A stretch of 64,000 nucleotides of DNA from Mucilaginibacter galii (GTDB lineage: Bacteria > Bacteroidota > Bacteroidia > Sphingobacteriales > Sphingobacteriaceae). The position numbers were made by a program, and so were the translations under genes. This document shows, in pieces, positions 44,735-53,940 of this stretch. The stretch covers positions 186,001-250,000 of the forward strand of contig NZ_BMDO01000009.1 of NCBI RefSeq assembly GCF_014635825.1, read 5' to 3'. The notes beneath the pieces are model-generated. The model had not been told where the DNA came from and made no database searches. It was given only the letters and a program-made list of their open reading frames with translations. The stretch's first letter is position 1; each line of letters starts with the position of its first letter.

Positions 44735-46606
44735 TTAATAACCCGGGTTTTGTTTCAGGTTAGGGTTTACATCAATTTGCGTTTGAGGGAATGGCAGCAA
44801 CTCGCTTTTATTTGGCGTGAAACCATAAGCCAGGAACCTGCCTATCGTAGTATATAAAGGATTGCTTGCCTCAACAGCACGCGACGCCCACGATACACTG
44901 GTTGTGCCTGCAGGGGCTGCAGCAGGTGAAGGTGCGTACAAAGAGTTTGCGTAAAGTAGTGGAGCCGATGCCGTGCCGTTAACATAATACATGGTAACCG
45001 GTAAATTGCTATAATCGGTAACACTGTTAGCCGCAGTTGGATAGGGTACCTGCGAGTAATCAGGCCCCTGATAAATGTATTGGTTGGGCGCCGAAGCGGT
45101 ATAAATTGCCTTTAAACGTGCTTTAGTTTCATCCAACTTAGTTTTAAGCAAATTCCACCTGATGAGGTCATATTTGCGGATACCCTCTCCACCCAATTCC
45201 CAGGCGCGCTCGTTTACTATGGCCGTAAAGAAATCGGCTTGATTAGTTGGGGTAACTCCTATAGCAGCATTACCAAAAGCCCGGCGGCGTACCTGCTCGT
45301 AAGCAGTAATGGCGGCTGCGCTTGGGCCGTTATTCAATTCGTTCTCAGCTTCGGCAAACATCAGCAGTACATCCGAGTAACGTAAAACCGGCCAGTTGGT
45401 ACCAAAGTATTGTGCTTCGGATGTTAATGAGTTGGTCCAGTCTCTCCTAAACTTGCCATCAAAAATACTTTGCAAGGTTGTACCCACCAACAGCGGGCCT
45501 ACATTAATGTTATAGGGGGCACACATTACTTCGCGGCGGGTATCGCTTTGGTTAAACGAGTAAAAATAGGTAGGCAAAACTGTTAGGGCAGCATTACCTA
45601 AACCGTTGTAACGCGGTCCATTGTAATACCCAAGTTTACTGTCACCAACGTTACTACCACCGCCAGACATGCCTACTTCCCACAATATTTCACCATTAGG
45701 TTCGGCTATATGCTTGCAAACATAATCTTTCCAAACAGATTGATAGCTTGGGTTAAGCCTATGATCGCCGGTGCGCTGCATAATAGCATTACATTCGTCG
45801 CGCGCTATCTGGTAATATTTTTTATAGTTAGCCTCATCACGGCGCATTTGGCCGTTAGACCTTAAAGAAAAACCACCACGTGCCAGCGCAATACGTGCTC
45901 TTAGTGCCCTTATAGCTCCCTGCGTAAACCTTTCAGAAGTGTAAGAAGTGATCTCGGTACGCCAAGGTACCATGGTTTCGGCTACGGCTAAATCGCCCAA
46001 AATATGGTCATAGATACTATCTCGGTCAGCCTTTGGCTTAAACAGGTCTGTTTCAAAAGCCGATGGATTGTATTGTGAAGGCACATCGCCCCAGTTCCTG
46101 ATGAGTTCGTAATAAAACTGGGCACGTAATGCTAATGCCTCACCATGATACCGTTTTAAAGCCGCTTTATCAGCTTCGCTACCTCCGGTATAAAGATCCA
46201 TTTTGGGGATATAATATATGGCAAGGTTAGCAAACTCAATTCCCCTGTATAGCTGCGAAAACGGGCCTAAAAGCTGCGTATTACTTGGTTTTACGAAATA
46301 GTGAGCAATATCGCGGCGCTCATTATCGCCCGTTAGCGGATCGCCGCCGCCCTGGCCCATCATTTCATCGTTATCCAATGGGTAATACATACTTATGCGT
46401 ATGCCATAGCCCTGATCGCCCCCTAATTGTGCATAGGCGCCTATAACCGACTTTTCGGCATTGGCAGTGCTGTTAAACACATATTCGGGCCCGAAAGAAG
46501 ATATCGGGTCTAAATCGAGATACTTTTTACAAGATGTAAAAGATGCTGCCATAGCGGCCAGCATAAGTACGCCTGCTGTATATTTAATGATTTTTTGAGT
46601 TATCAT
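44735..46606 (-). CDS. SusD/RagB-family pectin-locus binding lipoprotein
   Basis: The 623-residue lipoprotein (FTSC, Cys26) begins KKYLDLDPISSFGPEYVF as SusD proteins do. It has ALKRYHGEALALRAQFYYELIRNWGDVP, YSDVLLMFAEAENELN, YEQVRRRAF and WELGGEGIRKYDLIRWN, and ends LLPFPQTQIDVNPNLKQNPGY. It is longer than the SusD at 20273 and not closely similar. It is 22 bp downstream of its susC. Expected function: capture of pectin oligosaccharides at the cell surface. Confidence 0.95.
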   Translation of the reverse strand: MITQKIIKYTAGVLMLAAMAASFTSCKKYLDLDPISSFGPEYVFNSTANAEKSVIGAYAQLGGDQGYGIRISMYYPLDNDEMMGQGGGDPLTGDNERRDIAHYFVKPSNTQLLGPFSQLYRGIEFANLAIYYIPKMDLYTGGSEADKAALKRYHGEALALRAQFYYELIRNWGDVPSQYNPSAFETDLFKPKADRDSIYDHILGDLAVAETMVPWRTEITSYTSERFTQGAIRALRARIALARGGFSLRSNGQMRRDEANYKKYYQIARDECNAIMQRTGDHRLNPSYQSVWKDYVCKHIAEPNGEILWEVGMSGGGSNVGDSKLGYYNGPRYNGLGNAALTVLPTYFYSFNQSDTRREVMCAPYNINVGPLLVGTTLQSIFDGKFRRDWTNSLTSEAQYFGTNWPVLRYSDVLLMFAEAENELNNGPSAAAITAYEQVRRRAFGNAAIGVTPTNQADFFTAIVNERAWELGGEGIRKYDLIRWNLLKTKLDETKARLKAIYTASAPNQYIYQGPDYSQVPYPTAANSVTDYSNLPVTMYYVNGTASAPLLYANSLYAPSPAAAPAGTTSVSWASRAVEASNPLYTTIGRFLAYGFTPNKSELLPFPQTQIDVNPNLKQNPGY

Positions 46607-46628
46607 TTTCTTATATATTAATGCTTTA

Positions 46629-49600
46629 TTATAAAGTTAAGTTTACGCCAAAGATGAAGGCACGGCTGCGTGGATACGCAGAGTAATCAACACCCGGGGT
46701 TACCGGTGAACTACGGCGGGTATTTACTTCAGGATCGTAACCTGAATAGCTTGAAATTACAGCCAGGTTGTTCACGGTACCATATATCCTCAGGCGGTTT
46801 ACCTTAACACGTTTTAGCAAAGATGCCGGGAAGGTATACCCTAAAGTGATGTTATTGATACGCAGGAACGAACCATTTTCTACCGCGTAAGAGTTCACGT
46901 AAAATGAATTCGCATTAAGCAATGGCGACCATATGGTGGCGTTGGCATTTAAAGCGGCTAATGCGGTTGGGTCGGTTACCCGTACACCGTTGTCATCAAC
47001 ATTGCGAAAACGGCCGTTCATTTCGGTGATGAGGTTAGCATTAGGCGTGTAACCGCTGCTGAATTCCAGTTTATTGGCATTTAATACATCATTACCCAAC
47101 TGGTAGTTCAGAAATATGCTCATATCGAAGTTGCCATATGTAAATTGCTGGTTGATACCGCCAAAAAACTTAGGCTGAGTGTCACCAATAATGGTACGGT
47201 CTTTATCGTCAACAACGCCGTCACCATTAATATCTTTATATTTTATAGTGCCCGGTTGTGGTGTGGTAGATACCGTACTGCTGTTTGCCACTGTGGGTTT
47301 TAAAGTATAAACTCCATTGGCAAAATTAAAGTCGTCTACTTGATAGTATCCATCGTTAACCAAACCCCAGATGGTACCAACCGGCTGGCCAACCTTTAAA
47401 ATAAAATCAGATGGTTGGTTGCTTCCGGCCCAGCCCGATGAACGTAACTGAGAAGTAACACCCGGACCTATGCTTTCAACCTTATTTTTATTGTATGAAA
47501 TATTGAAGTTAACGGTCCAGTTGAAATTTTTGCTCACAATTGGTGTTGCGTTCAATTGCAGTTCCACGCCTTTATTAGAGATGGATCCTGAATTTTGGAA
47601 CTGCTCGCTGTAACCCGAAGCTACTGTTTGGGGAACGGCAACCAAAAGGTTATCTACCCTGTTATTGTAAAAATCGGCACTTACCTGTAAACGGTTTTTA
47701 AATACGCTGAAATCTAAGCCTAAACCACGTGATGTCAGCGTTTCCCAGGTAAGCTGGTTGTTTCCCAATGCAGGCGGCACAAAACCAACAACCAACTGAT
47801 CGCCCACACTGTAGGTGCTACCATTGCCGCTGGCTACAAATTGCTGCAGATACAAGAAATTTGGCACCCGGTTATTGGCCGACTGGCCGTAGTTTACGCG
47901 AAACTTAACATCATCGAACGTAGATTTTAGATTTTCAAAAAACTTCTCGCTCGAAATTCTCCATGCGGCTGATGCGGCCGGAAAGTAACCCCATTTACGG
48001 CCTTCCGCAAATTTTGAAGATCCGTCGCCACGTATGGATGCTGTTAACAAGTACTTGTTATCAAAGCTATAGTTAACACGGCTAAAGAAAGATAATATGC
48101 GGTTAGTTTGCTCGCTTGATGTGGGCAATGGCTGTGTTAAGCCAACCGAGCCTGCAGGTATTGCACCAAGAGAGAAGTTACCTAACGCACGCTGGGCTGT
48201 AATACCGGCAGGAAAATAGCGGCTTTCAATGTTATAGCCTTTTGTTAAATCATCAAAAACCTCATGGCCGATAATAATATTAAGGCTATTACGCTTACTA
48301 AACCTTGAACCCGATTTATCCATGTTAAGGGTAAACACGTTGGAGTTGTTAAGCTGCCTGCGTGTGGTAGTACCAATAGAAGCTGTGGGTAAATTTGCGT
48401 TTTGACGTGCAATGCTGGTAATTAAATCATTAAAGGCATCGGCCCGGGTATTGGTATAATCGTAACCAAAAGTGGTTCTGAACGATAAGACTTTACTAAA
48501 ATTATAATTAATGTTACCGCTGAGGTTAACTACGTTACTGTAATTGCGGCGATACTCGGCGTCGTTCAACAAAATGGGGTTTACCAATGCCAAGCTATTA
48601 CCGTTGGTTTGTGCGGCATAATCAGGGTCATAATCAAGTAAGTCTTGCCCGGCACTTAATAAAGGCCTGTAGCGAACTGCCTGGCGTAACCTGTTGGTTG
48701 AAGATGAACCCGGATCGGAAGTACCTGCACCTGAAACCTGGGTTGTGTTATAACGTATAGTTGCCCCGGCAGAGAGGCGGTCGGTAATTTTTTGATCGAA
48801 CCTGAAGTTTACGATCTTACGGTCAAACTCCGAACCCAACTGAATTCCCTCTTCACCGTTAGAAGATACACTAAGGTTGTACTTGGTAGTTTCGGTACCG
48901 CCCGATAAACTAATGTTGTGCGTTTGCATTAAGGCATTGCGGCCAAACATTTGGTCTTGCCAGTCAACAAAAGGGGCATCTTTGTATAATTCCAAATCGC
49001 CGTAAAACCCATACTGACCTGTAAAGGTATTTAACTCGGTGGTACCGTTCAATAAAGCTCTTTCGTACTGGTATTTCACAAAGTCATAAGGGCTCATCAC
49101 ATCAAGTTTATTACGCAGCTTTCTTATACCCACTAAACCATTATAAGTAACCGATGGCTTTTGTACGCGGCCCCCCTTGGTGGTAATTAATACCACACCA
49201 TTACTACCACGCGCACCATAAATAGCAGTGGAAGAAGCATCTTTCAATACATCGATACTTTCAATATCCTGCGGAGCTATAACATTCAGTGCGTTTTCTA
49301 CCTGAACCCCATCTACCACATATAAAGGCGTACTTTCTAAAGAAATGGATGCACCGCCGCGTACGCGAATGGTGGCCTGTGTGTTAGGAGAACCTTCGGA
49401 TTGTGTGATTTGCACCCCTGCCAAACGGCCGGCCAGCGCTTCGGAAGTGGAGTTAACCGGGATATCCTTTAACTGCTTGGCATTCACTGAGGAAACCGAC
49501 CCGGTAAGCGCATTACGCGATACCGTGCCGTAGCCAATGTTCACTACCTGCACCTCGGCAAGCTGCGTGGCGGCATCGTCCTGTAGGGTAATGCTGAACT

Positions 49601-49868
49601 GGGTTTGGTTGCCCACAGTAACCTCCTGTGTTTTGAAGCCGATATACCTAACGGTTATAACCACCGTACCAGTAGCAGGTATGTTAAGTTTAAAGCCTCC
49701 GTTAACATCTGTACTCCCGCCTATTGAGGTACCTTTAACGCCTACACTAACTCCAACAAGCGGGTCGCCGGTACTCGAAGTTACCTTGCCCGTTATGGAT
49801 CGGGTTTGCGCAAAAACGGATCCGCATAGCAATAGCCATGCGATAAATGAAAGTAAAACTTTATTCAT
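46629..49868 (-). CDS. SusC/RagA-family TonB-linked outer membrane transporter (pectin locus)
   Basis: The 1079-residue transporter has a signal peptide ending GSVFAQ. Next come the carboxypeptidase-regulatory domain (SITGKVTSSTGDPLVGVSVGVKGT), the plug signature (QLAEVQVVNIGYGTVSRNALTGSVSSV), IRVRGGASISLESTPLYVVDGVQ, and a barrel ending GVNLTL. It should import pectin oligosaccharides with its SusD partner. Its promoter carries the same LacI-type operator as the pectinase operon. ATG at 49868 follows a TAATTGGTTTAAA element by 9 bp. Confidence 0.95.
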   Translation of the reverse strand: MNKVLLSFIAWLLLCGSVFAQTRSITGKVTSSTGDPLVGVSVGVKGTSIGGSTDVNGGFKLNIPATGTVVITVRYIGFKTQEVTVGNQTQFSITLQDDAATQLAEVQVVNIGYGTVSRNALTGSVSSVNAKQLKDIPVNSTSEALAGRLAGVQITQSEGSPNTQATIRVRGGASISLESTPLYVVDGVQVENALNVIAPQDIESIDVLKDASSTAIYGARGSNGVVLITTKGGRVQKPSVTYNGLVGIRKLRNKLDVMSPYDFVKYQYERALLNGTTELNTFTGQYGFYGDLELYKDAPFVDWQDQMFGRNALMQTHNISLSGGTETTKYNLSVSSNGEEGIQLGSEFDRKIVNFRFDQKITDRLSAGATIRYNTTQVSGAGTSDPGSSSTNRLRQAVRYRPLLSAGQDLLDYDPDYAAQTNGNSLALVNPILLNDAEYRRNYSNVVNLSGNINYNFSKVLSFRTTFGYDYTNTRADAFNDLITSIARQNANLPTASIGTTTRRQLNNSNVFTLNMDKSGSRFSKRNSLNIIIGHEVFDDLTKGYNIESRYFPAGITAQRALGNFSLGAIPAGSVGLTQPLPTSSEQTNRILSFFSRVNYSFDNKYLLTASIRGDGSSKFAEGRKWGYFPAASAAWRISSEKFFENLKSTFDDVKFRVNYGQSANNRVPNFLYLQQFVASGNGSTYSVGDQLVVGFVPPALGNNQLTWETLTSRGLGLDFSVFKNRLQVSADFYNNRVDNLLVAVPQTVASGYSEQFQNSGSISNKGVELQLNATPIVSKNFNWTVNFNISYNKNKVESIGPGVTSQLRSSGWAGSNQPSDFILKVGQPVGTIWGLVNDGYYQVDDFNFANGVYTLKPTVANSSTVSTTPQPGTIKYKDINGDGVVDDKDRTIIGDTQPKFFGGINQQFTYGNFDMSIFLNYQLGNDVLNANKLEFSSGYTPNANLITEMNGRFRNVDDNGVRVTDPTALAALNANATIWSPLLNANSFYVNSYAVENGSFLRINNITLGYTFPASLLKRVKVNRLRIYGTVNNLAVISSYSGYDPEVNTRRSSPVTPGVDYSAYPRSRAFIFGVNLTL

Positions 49869-50226
49869 TTTTCAGATTAATTGGTTTAAATAATTTGGTT
49901 GTTTGAACAATAATCTATCCCTTAAAAAGGCAAGAGCCATTTAGTGATGAATGCTGTTAAAACGTTATAATTGGTATTTGAATTAAGCGTATTGGTGGTC
50001 GGCTAAAATTCTATTTCTGAACAAGTATACCCACTAAGCCTAATAAAATGAAGCATACCTTGGATAAAATGTGGGCAATCGTTCCCGGAAACGATTGCAA
50101 AGCTGAAATCGATTGAAAGAGTACGTAAAACCGGCTGTAAGGCTATCTAACTAAGGAAAACAACATACTGCTATTAAGGAAATATGTACCTGATAAACAG
50201 TTATTACAACCTGTAAATAGCCGCTA
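49869..50226. promoter_or_regulatory. susC leader and promoter region
   Basis: These 358 bp hold no gene. Going upstream from susC they contain TAATTGGTTTAAA (49878-49890), ACGTTATAATTGGTA (49962-49976), and the promoter and operator (50051-50098). The predicted transcript would have a leader of about 175 nt. The rest runs to the esterase stop at 50227; no terminator hairpin was seen. Confidence 0.6.
50051..50098 (-). promoter_or_regulatory. Pectin susC promoter with palindromic LacI operator
   Basis: Minus-strand TTG (50078-50076), an 18-bp spacer and TATGCTT (50057-50051) form the -33 and -7 boxes. GCAATCGTT (50075-50083) and AACGATTGC (50090-50098) are perfect 9-bp arms of a 24-bp palindrome with a central CCGG. 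This is the usual LacI-family operator form with a central CG step. Binding would cover the -33 box and block transcription. Confidence 0.72.
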
Positions 50227-51207
50227 TTACTGCTTAAAAACTTTATGCAGAAAGTTTGTAATGTAGCCAACAGTTGGCTCGAACCATGGGCTGAACAGGC
50301 AAAAGGAATGCGGAGAATCTTCGAAGATATGAACCTCTGTATAAACGTTATTTTCTTTCGAGATCCTTTGAAAATCGTTGCGGCCGGCGTGCATGCGGTC
50401 TACAGAACTATTGATAAAAAGGAAGGGAGCCTTGTTCTCTTTAGCGTACGTTAATGGAGATGCTTGTTCCCACAACGGAAGGTTATCTTTTTTGCTGTAA
50501 CCGAACCAATATGAAGCAGCGGAAGTAGATTTGCTGTCATCGCCCTCGCCTGACTCGGGGTGCACGAATGACAAGGTGCCATCTATATCAACCACGGCTT
50601 GTACGGCGCTTGTGTAATTTCTCGAGCAATCGCCCGCTTCAAAAATGCTGTTTTGGGACGTGGCGCCTGCTAATGCGGCCAACTCACCACCTGCCGAAAA
50701 ACCCAGTACCGCAATCTTTTCAGGGTTGATATTGAACTGTTTAGCATTGGCACGCATCCATCTAAGAGCGGTCTTAACATCTTGAATGGCAGCGGGGTAT
50801 AGAGCTTCGGTAGACAGGCGATACTCTACTGTAAAAGCTGCATATCCTGCCTGAGCGAGCCTTTGTGCCAGCGGAATGTGCTGCGTACGGCTACCGCTAC
50901 GCCATCCTCCGCCATGAATAATTAATATACCCGGTTTGGCTTTACGAGGCTTTTTCAAGGGAATAAACGCGTCGATATGCAGGTCGCGGTTCCCGATGGT
51001 ACAGTATACCAAATTGCGGTTTTCTTTAACCAGGGCCGATGGTTGCTCGGGCACTATGGTGATGTTAGGGTACTTTTTAAGCGTACTCTTATAGGCCGAG
51101 TAAGTGGTATAAGAGGTATCCGGCTTGCCGGTTACCCCTGTTTTGTTTTGGGCATTAACTTGTAAAACAAAGCCTAAAAAAACGCCTAAGAACCACACTA
51201 ATCTCAT
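50227..51207 (-). CDS. Secreted alpha/beta hydrolase, probable acetyl/feruloyl esterase
   Basis: The 326-residue esterase has a signal peptide ending VLQVNAQ. The fold is of the BD-FAE/lipase type: oxyanion HGGGWRSGS, the nucleophile Ser in GFSAGGELAALAG, an acid near INSSVDRMHAGR and a His in EDSPHSFCLF. Relatives remove acetyl or feruloyl groups from plant cell-wall polymers. Location at the edge of the pectin locus suggests pectin or hemicellulose de-acetylation, but this is inference. No LacI-type operator was seen before it, so it may be regulated separately. Confidence 0.85.
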   Translation of the reverse strand: MRLVWFLGVFLGFVLQVNAQNKTGVTGKPDTSYTTYSAYKSTLKKYPNITIVPEQPSALVKENRNLVYCTIGNRDLHIDAFIPLKKPRKAKPGILIIHGGGWRSGSRTQHIPLAQRLAQAGYAAFTVEYRLSTEALYPAAIQDVKTALRWMRANAKQFNINPEKIAVLGFSAGGELAALAGATSQNSIFEAGDCSRNYTSAVQAVVDIDGTLSFVHPESGEGDDSKSTSAASYWFGYSKKDNLPLWEQASPLTYAKENKAPFLFINSSVDRMHAGRNDFQRISKENNVYTEVHIFEDSPHSFCLFSPWFEPTVGYITNFLHKVFKQ

Positions 51208-51448
51208 ATCCTAAGTATTGTTTGACAAGCCTGCTATTTGGTTTATGAACGAAAAAACGCCTCAATAAACCTCAAACTTCTTCAAAAAACTTCATAAAAT
51301 CTTCATTAAAATGCAGTTTTATATTTAGGCGAACACCTTAGCGCAAATCACAAAAATATTTTGCTTTGGTAAAACATATTTCCGTTTGTGAAATTATTAT
51401 CTTGCTAAATACTTTACATAAATTTAATCATATACAAAACTTACTACT

Positions 51449-52249
51449 TTGAGATACGCAGTTACCTTATTGATATGCTTAATATTTGCAGGCCAGAACA
51501 AGCTGAATGCACAGGTAAAAGATAGTATCAGAACAGACTCTGCCGAGCATATTTTAGAAGTGCCCGATACGGTGAAACACCTGGAAAGTAAGTTCACTTC
51601 ATTCATCCCTCCGGCGGTTTTTGTAGGGTATGGTTTATTATCGTTGGGTGTAAAACCCATACGCGATATAGACTATCATGTGTATAATGACATGCGTGAC
51701 GATCACCCCAATTTTAAAACGAAGGTTGACGACTACTTTCAGTTTGTGCCGGTAGCTACCGTATATGCTTTAAATATTGCAGGGGTTGCGGGTAAAAACC
51801 GTTTTATTGACCGTACCATTTTATATGCCCTGTCGCAGGCTATCAGGTACGGTGCAGTTAACGTTATAAAAAGTGCAGCTAACCGTCAACGGCCTAATAG
51901 TTTTGATGATAAGTCATTCCCATCGGGGCATGCCAGTACAGCTTTTGCCGCCGCTGAGTTCATGGCGCAAGAGTACGGTGAGGTGTCGCCTTGGTATGGG
52001 GTATATGCTTACTCATTTGCTACGGCAACCGCCATATTGCGGGTTTACAATAACGACCACTGGTTTAGCGACATTATAGCCGGCGCAGGCTTCGGTATTT
52101 TATCTACCAAAGCAGCATATTTAATCTATCCTTATATACGAAACACCCTGTTCCGCAATAAAAATGCGAAAGACGATAAGAAAGTTTCACTGCTGATGCC
52201 GACTTATAATAACGGCATAGCAGGTTTTAGTTACGTAAAAACTTTTTAA
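51449..52249 (+). CDS. PAP2-family phosphatase with TTG start
   Basis: The 266-residue protein has a probable signal peptide or first membrane helix (RYAVTLLICLIFAGQNKLNAQ). The three PAP2 motifs are present: K-x6-RP in KSAANRQRP, PSGH in FPSGHAST, and R-x5-H-x3-D in LRVYNNDHWFSDIIAG (the usual Ser before Arg is Leu). Likely a periplasm-facing lipid or undecaprenyl-type phosphatase. TTG at 51449 is the only start that keeps the leader; no ATG is available near it. It is divergent from the esterase (241 bp apart). Substrate unknown. Confidence 0.85.
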   Translation: MRYAVTLLICLIFAGQNKLNAQVKDSIRTDSAEHILEVPDTVKHLESKFTSFIPPAVFVGYGLLSLGVKPIRDIDYHVYNDMRDDHPNFKTKVDDYFQFVPVATVYALNIAGVAGKNRFIDRTILYALSQAIRYGAVNVIKSAANRQRPNSFDDKSFPSGHASTAFAAAEFMAQEYGEVSPWYGVYAYSFATATAILRVYNNDHWFSDIIAGAGFGILSTKAAYLIYPYIRNTLFRNKNAKDDKKVSLLMPTYNNGIAGFSYVKTF

Positions 52250-52264
52250 ACTTACGCAAAATAA

Positions 52265-52302
52265 GATGCTGTATGCGCTCTAACACAAGCACACACAGCA
52301 TC
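52265..52302. terminator. Possible bidirectional terminator
   Basis: GATGCTGT (52265-52272) pairs with ACAGCATC (52295-52302) around a 22-nt loop, between the convergent stops at 52249 and 52315. There is no strong T run, so confidence is moderate. Confidence 0.5.
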
Positions 52303-52314
52303 CTCATATGGCGC

Positions 52315-52827
52315 CTAATGTGTAACCGGCTCGGCAGGCATTTCGTCGGCGCTTGGCCCGTAGGTACCGGGGATGGCGATGTTGAGCAATCGTAAAAACA
52401 CCCCCAATTGCGCCCGGTGATGTATCATTTGCCCTATAATGATCCTGATCATTTCGTACTTGGTGGTGTGGCTTAATACATGAGCGCCACTGCGCAAAGT
52501 CCAGGTTTCCTGCAGTTGCGGTTCGGTAGCTTGTTGCAGCTGTGTACGGCCGTTAGCAGCACTTTTTTCAAAGTAGTTGAGCAAAGCGGGCGTATCGTTA
52601 ATTACCTCTTCTTTCCAATCGGTGGTCTCAAAATCCAGTTCGCTGGTGTTTAGGGTCATGCCAAACCAGTTGCCCAGGTCGGCCAGGTGGGTAGCAAGGC
52701 GGCGTACCGTCATACTTTTAGGGTGGGGCTGCCAGTCAAAATCTTCGTCACTTACGCAACTCAGCATTTTGCGGGTAATAGCCGTTTCGCTGTCCAATTC
52801 TTTTACTAATAATTCGATGATGTTCAT
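52315..52827 (-). CDS. DinB-family protein
   Basis: The 170-residue four-helix-bundle protein has the DinB/YfiT metal-binding histidines: His47 in LATHLADLGNWF and a His pair at 136/137 in QMIHHRAQLGVFLRLL. The N-terminal LVKELDSETAITRKMLSCVSDEDFDWQPHPKSMTVR is typical. DinB proteins are probably nickel- or zinc-dependent thiol transferases, often induced by stress; the substrate is unknown. It lies 67 bp downstream of the WYL regulator on the same strand. An inverted repeat TTGTATT/AATACAA (52830-52836 and 52846-52852) lies just before its start. Confidence 0.9.
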   Translation of the reverse strand: MNIIELLVKELDSETAITRKMLSCVSDEDFDWQPHPKSMTVRRLATHLADLGNWFGMTLNTSELDFETTDWKEEVINDTPALLNYFEKSAANGRTQLQQATEPQLQETWTLRSGAHVLSHTTKYEMIRIIIGQMIHHRAQLGVFLRLLNIAIPGTYGPSADEMPAEPVTH

Positions 52828-52894
52828 GGTTGTATTTGTTTGTTGAATACAAATAAACCACGGGCTAGTGACAGCCCTATGTCAGCAGGAAAAA

Positions 52895-53839
52895 TTAAAT
52901 TTTCGATAATAGGCTTTCGGCTATCGCCTTTACCCGTTCACGCAATACATCAGGTTCTACAATCTGGGCACAATCGCCAAACATCATGTACCAGCGGGCA
53001 AAACCTTCGAGCGACAGGGTTAAGAACTCCATTTCTACCTGCCCATCTTTCTCGGTTTCGCCAATATAGCCATGGTAAAATTTCTGCTCGCCCAAATGCC
53101 GCGAGGCTTCTTTTTCTACTAATAAGATGATCTTAAGCAGGTTCCTTTCTTTATATATACCTGCCAGGTAATCTTTTAACGATGGATGCGTTGTAGCGAC
53201 CACTTCATGGGTAATCTCGGCGTTCAGCATCCGGTCGAACCGAAAATCGCGATAATCTTTTTTCTCCCTGCACCAGGCAATCAGGTGCCAGTAATTATCT
53301 AAGTAAAACACGCCAACCGGTTCTACGCAACGCTGGGTATGCTGCTGGCGGTAATAAGAAAAGTAATCGAGGCATATCACCCTTTTTTCGGCAATGGCTT
53401 TCAGTATCAGTTGCAGCGGGTTCAGTCCCTCCTGCATGTGTGGCGGCCGCCTGGCTTTAAGCACTTCAATGCGGCTGTCCAGTTCTGCCACGTAATCTTT
53501 TTCGGCGTTGCGCAGTACCGCCCGCACCTTGTACATGGCCGATTGGTAATTACTCCCGTTCACCTCGTCGGTTAACGTTTCCACTAATTTTCCGGCGGTA
53601 ATAAAGGCAGTGGCTTCATCAAGGGTAAACGCAATAGGCGGCAACCGGTAACCATCGGCCAGGGAGTAGCCCACACCGGCTTCCCCTATAATAGGTACAC
53701 CGGCTTCTTCCAAAGTACTCATGTCGCGGTATACGGTGCGCAAACTTATACCAAACCGCTCGGCAATAGCCTGCGCCTTTACCACCCTGCGCGATTGCAG
53801 CTGAATAAGTATGGCCGAAATGCGATCTATACGGTTCAT
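52895..53839 (-). CDS. YafY-type HTH/WYL-domain regulator
   Basis: The 314-residue regulator has an N-terminal HTH (RIDRISAILIQLQSRRVVKAQAIAERF fragment, then SLRTVYRDMSTLEEAGVPI). A WYL domain covers about residues 140-215 (ISLDY-like ICLDYFSYYRQQ, VEPVGVFYLDNYWHLIAWCREKKDYRDFRFDRM), with a C-terminal extension ending FGDCAQIVEPDVLRERV. ATG at 53839 is preferred: the frame opens with TTG at 53855, which lies upstream of the predicted transcription start. It probably regulates the DinB gene downstream and itself. Confidence 0.92.
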   Translation of the reverse strand: MNRIDRISAILIQLQSRRVVKAQAIAERFGISLRTVYRDMSTLEEAGVPIIGEAGVGYSLADGYRLPPIAFTLDEATAFITAGKLVETLTDEVNGSNYQSAMYKVRAVLRNAEKDYVAELDSRIEVLKARRPPHMQEGLNPLQLILKAIAEKRVICLDYFSYYRQQHTQRCVEPVGVFYLDNYWHLIAWCREKKDYRDFRFDRMLNAEITHEVVATTHPSLKDYLAGIYKERNLLKIILLVEKEASRHLGEQKFYHGYIGETEKDGQVEMEFLTLSLEGFARWYMMFGDCAQIVEPDVLRERVKAIAESLLSKI

Positions 53840-53845
53840 GGTATG

Positions 53846-53853
53846 CAAATGTA
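53846..53853 (-). promoter_or_regulatory. -7 box of the YafY-type regulator (near leaderless)
   Basis: TACATTTG on the minus strand (CAAATGTA on plus) matches TAnnTTTG exactly and ends six bases before the ATG at 53839. A TTTA 18 bp upstream could be the -33 element. The transcript would start about two bases before the ATG. Confidence 0.5.
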
Positions 53854-53940
53854 GCAAAGTATGCGGCCACGTAAACAGCTAAAATCAGGTGGTGTCTCGG
53901 TTAACTTTGCTTATTTCACACAGTTAACATGCCGCTTTAA

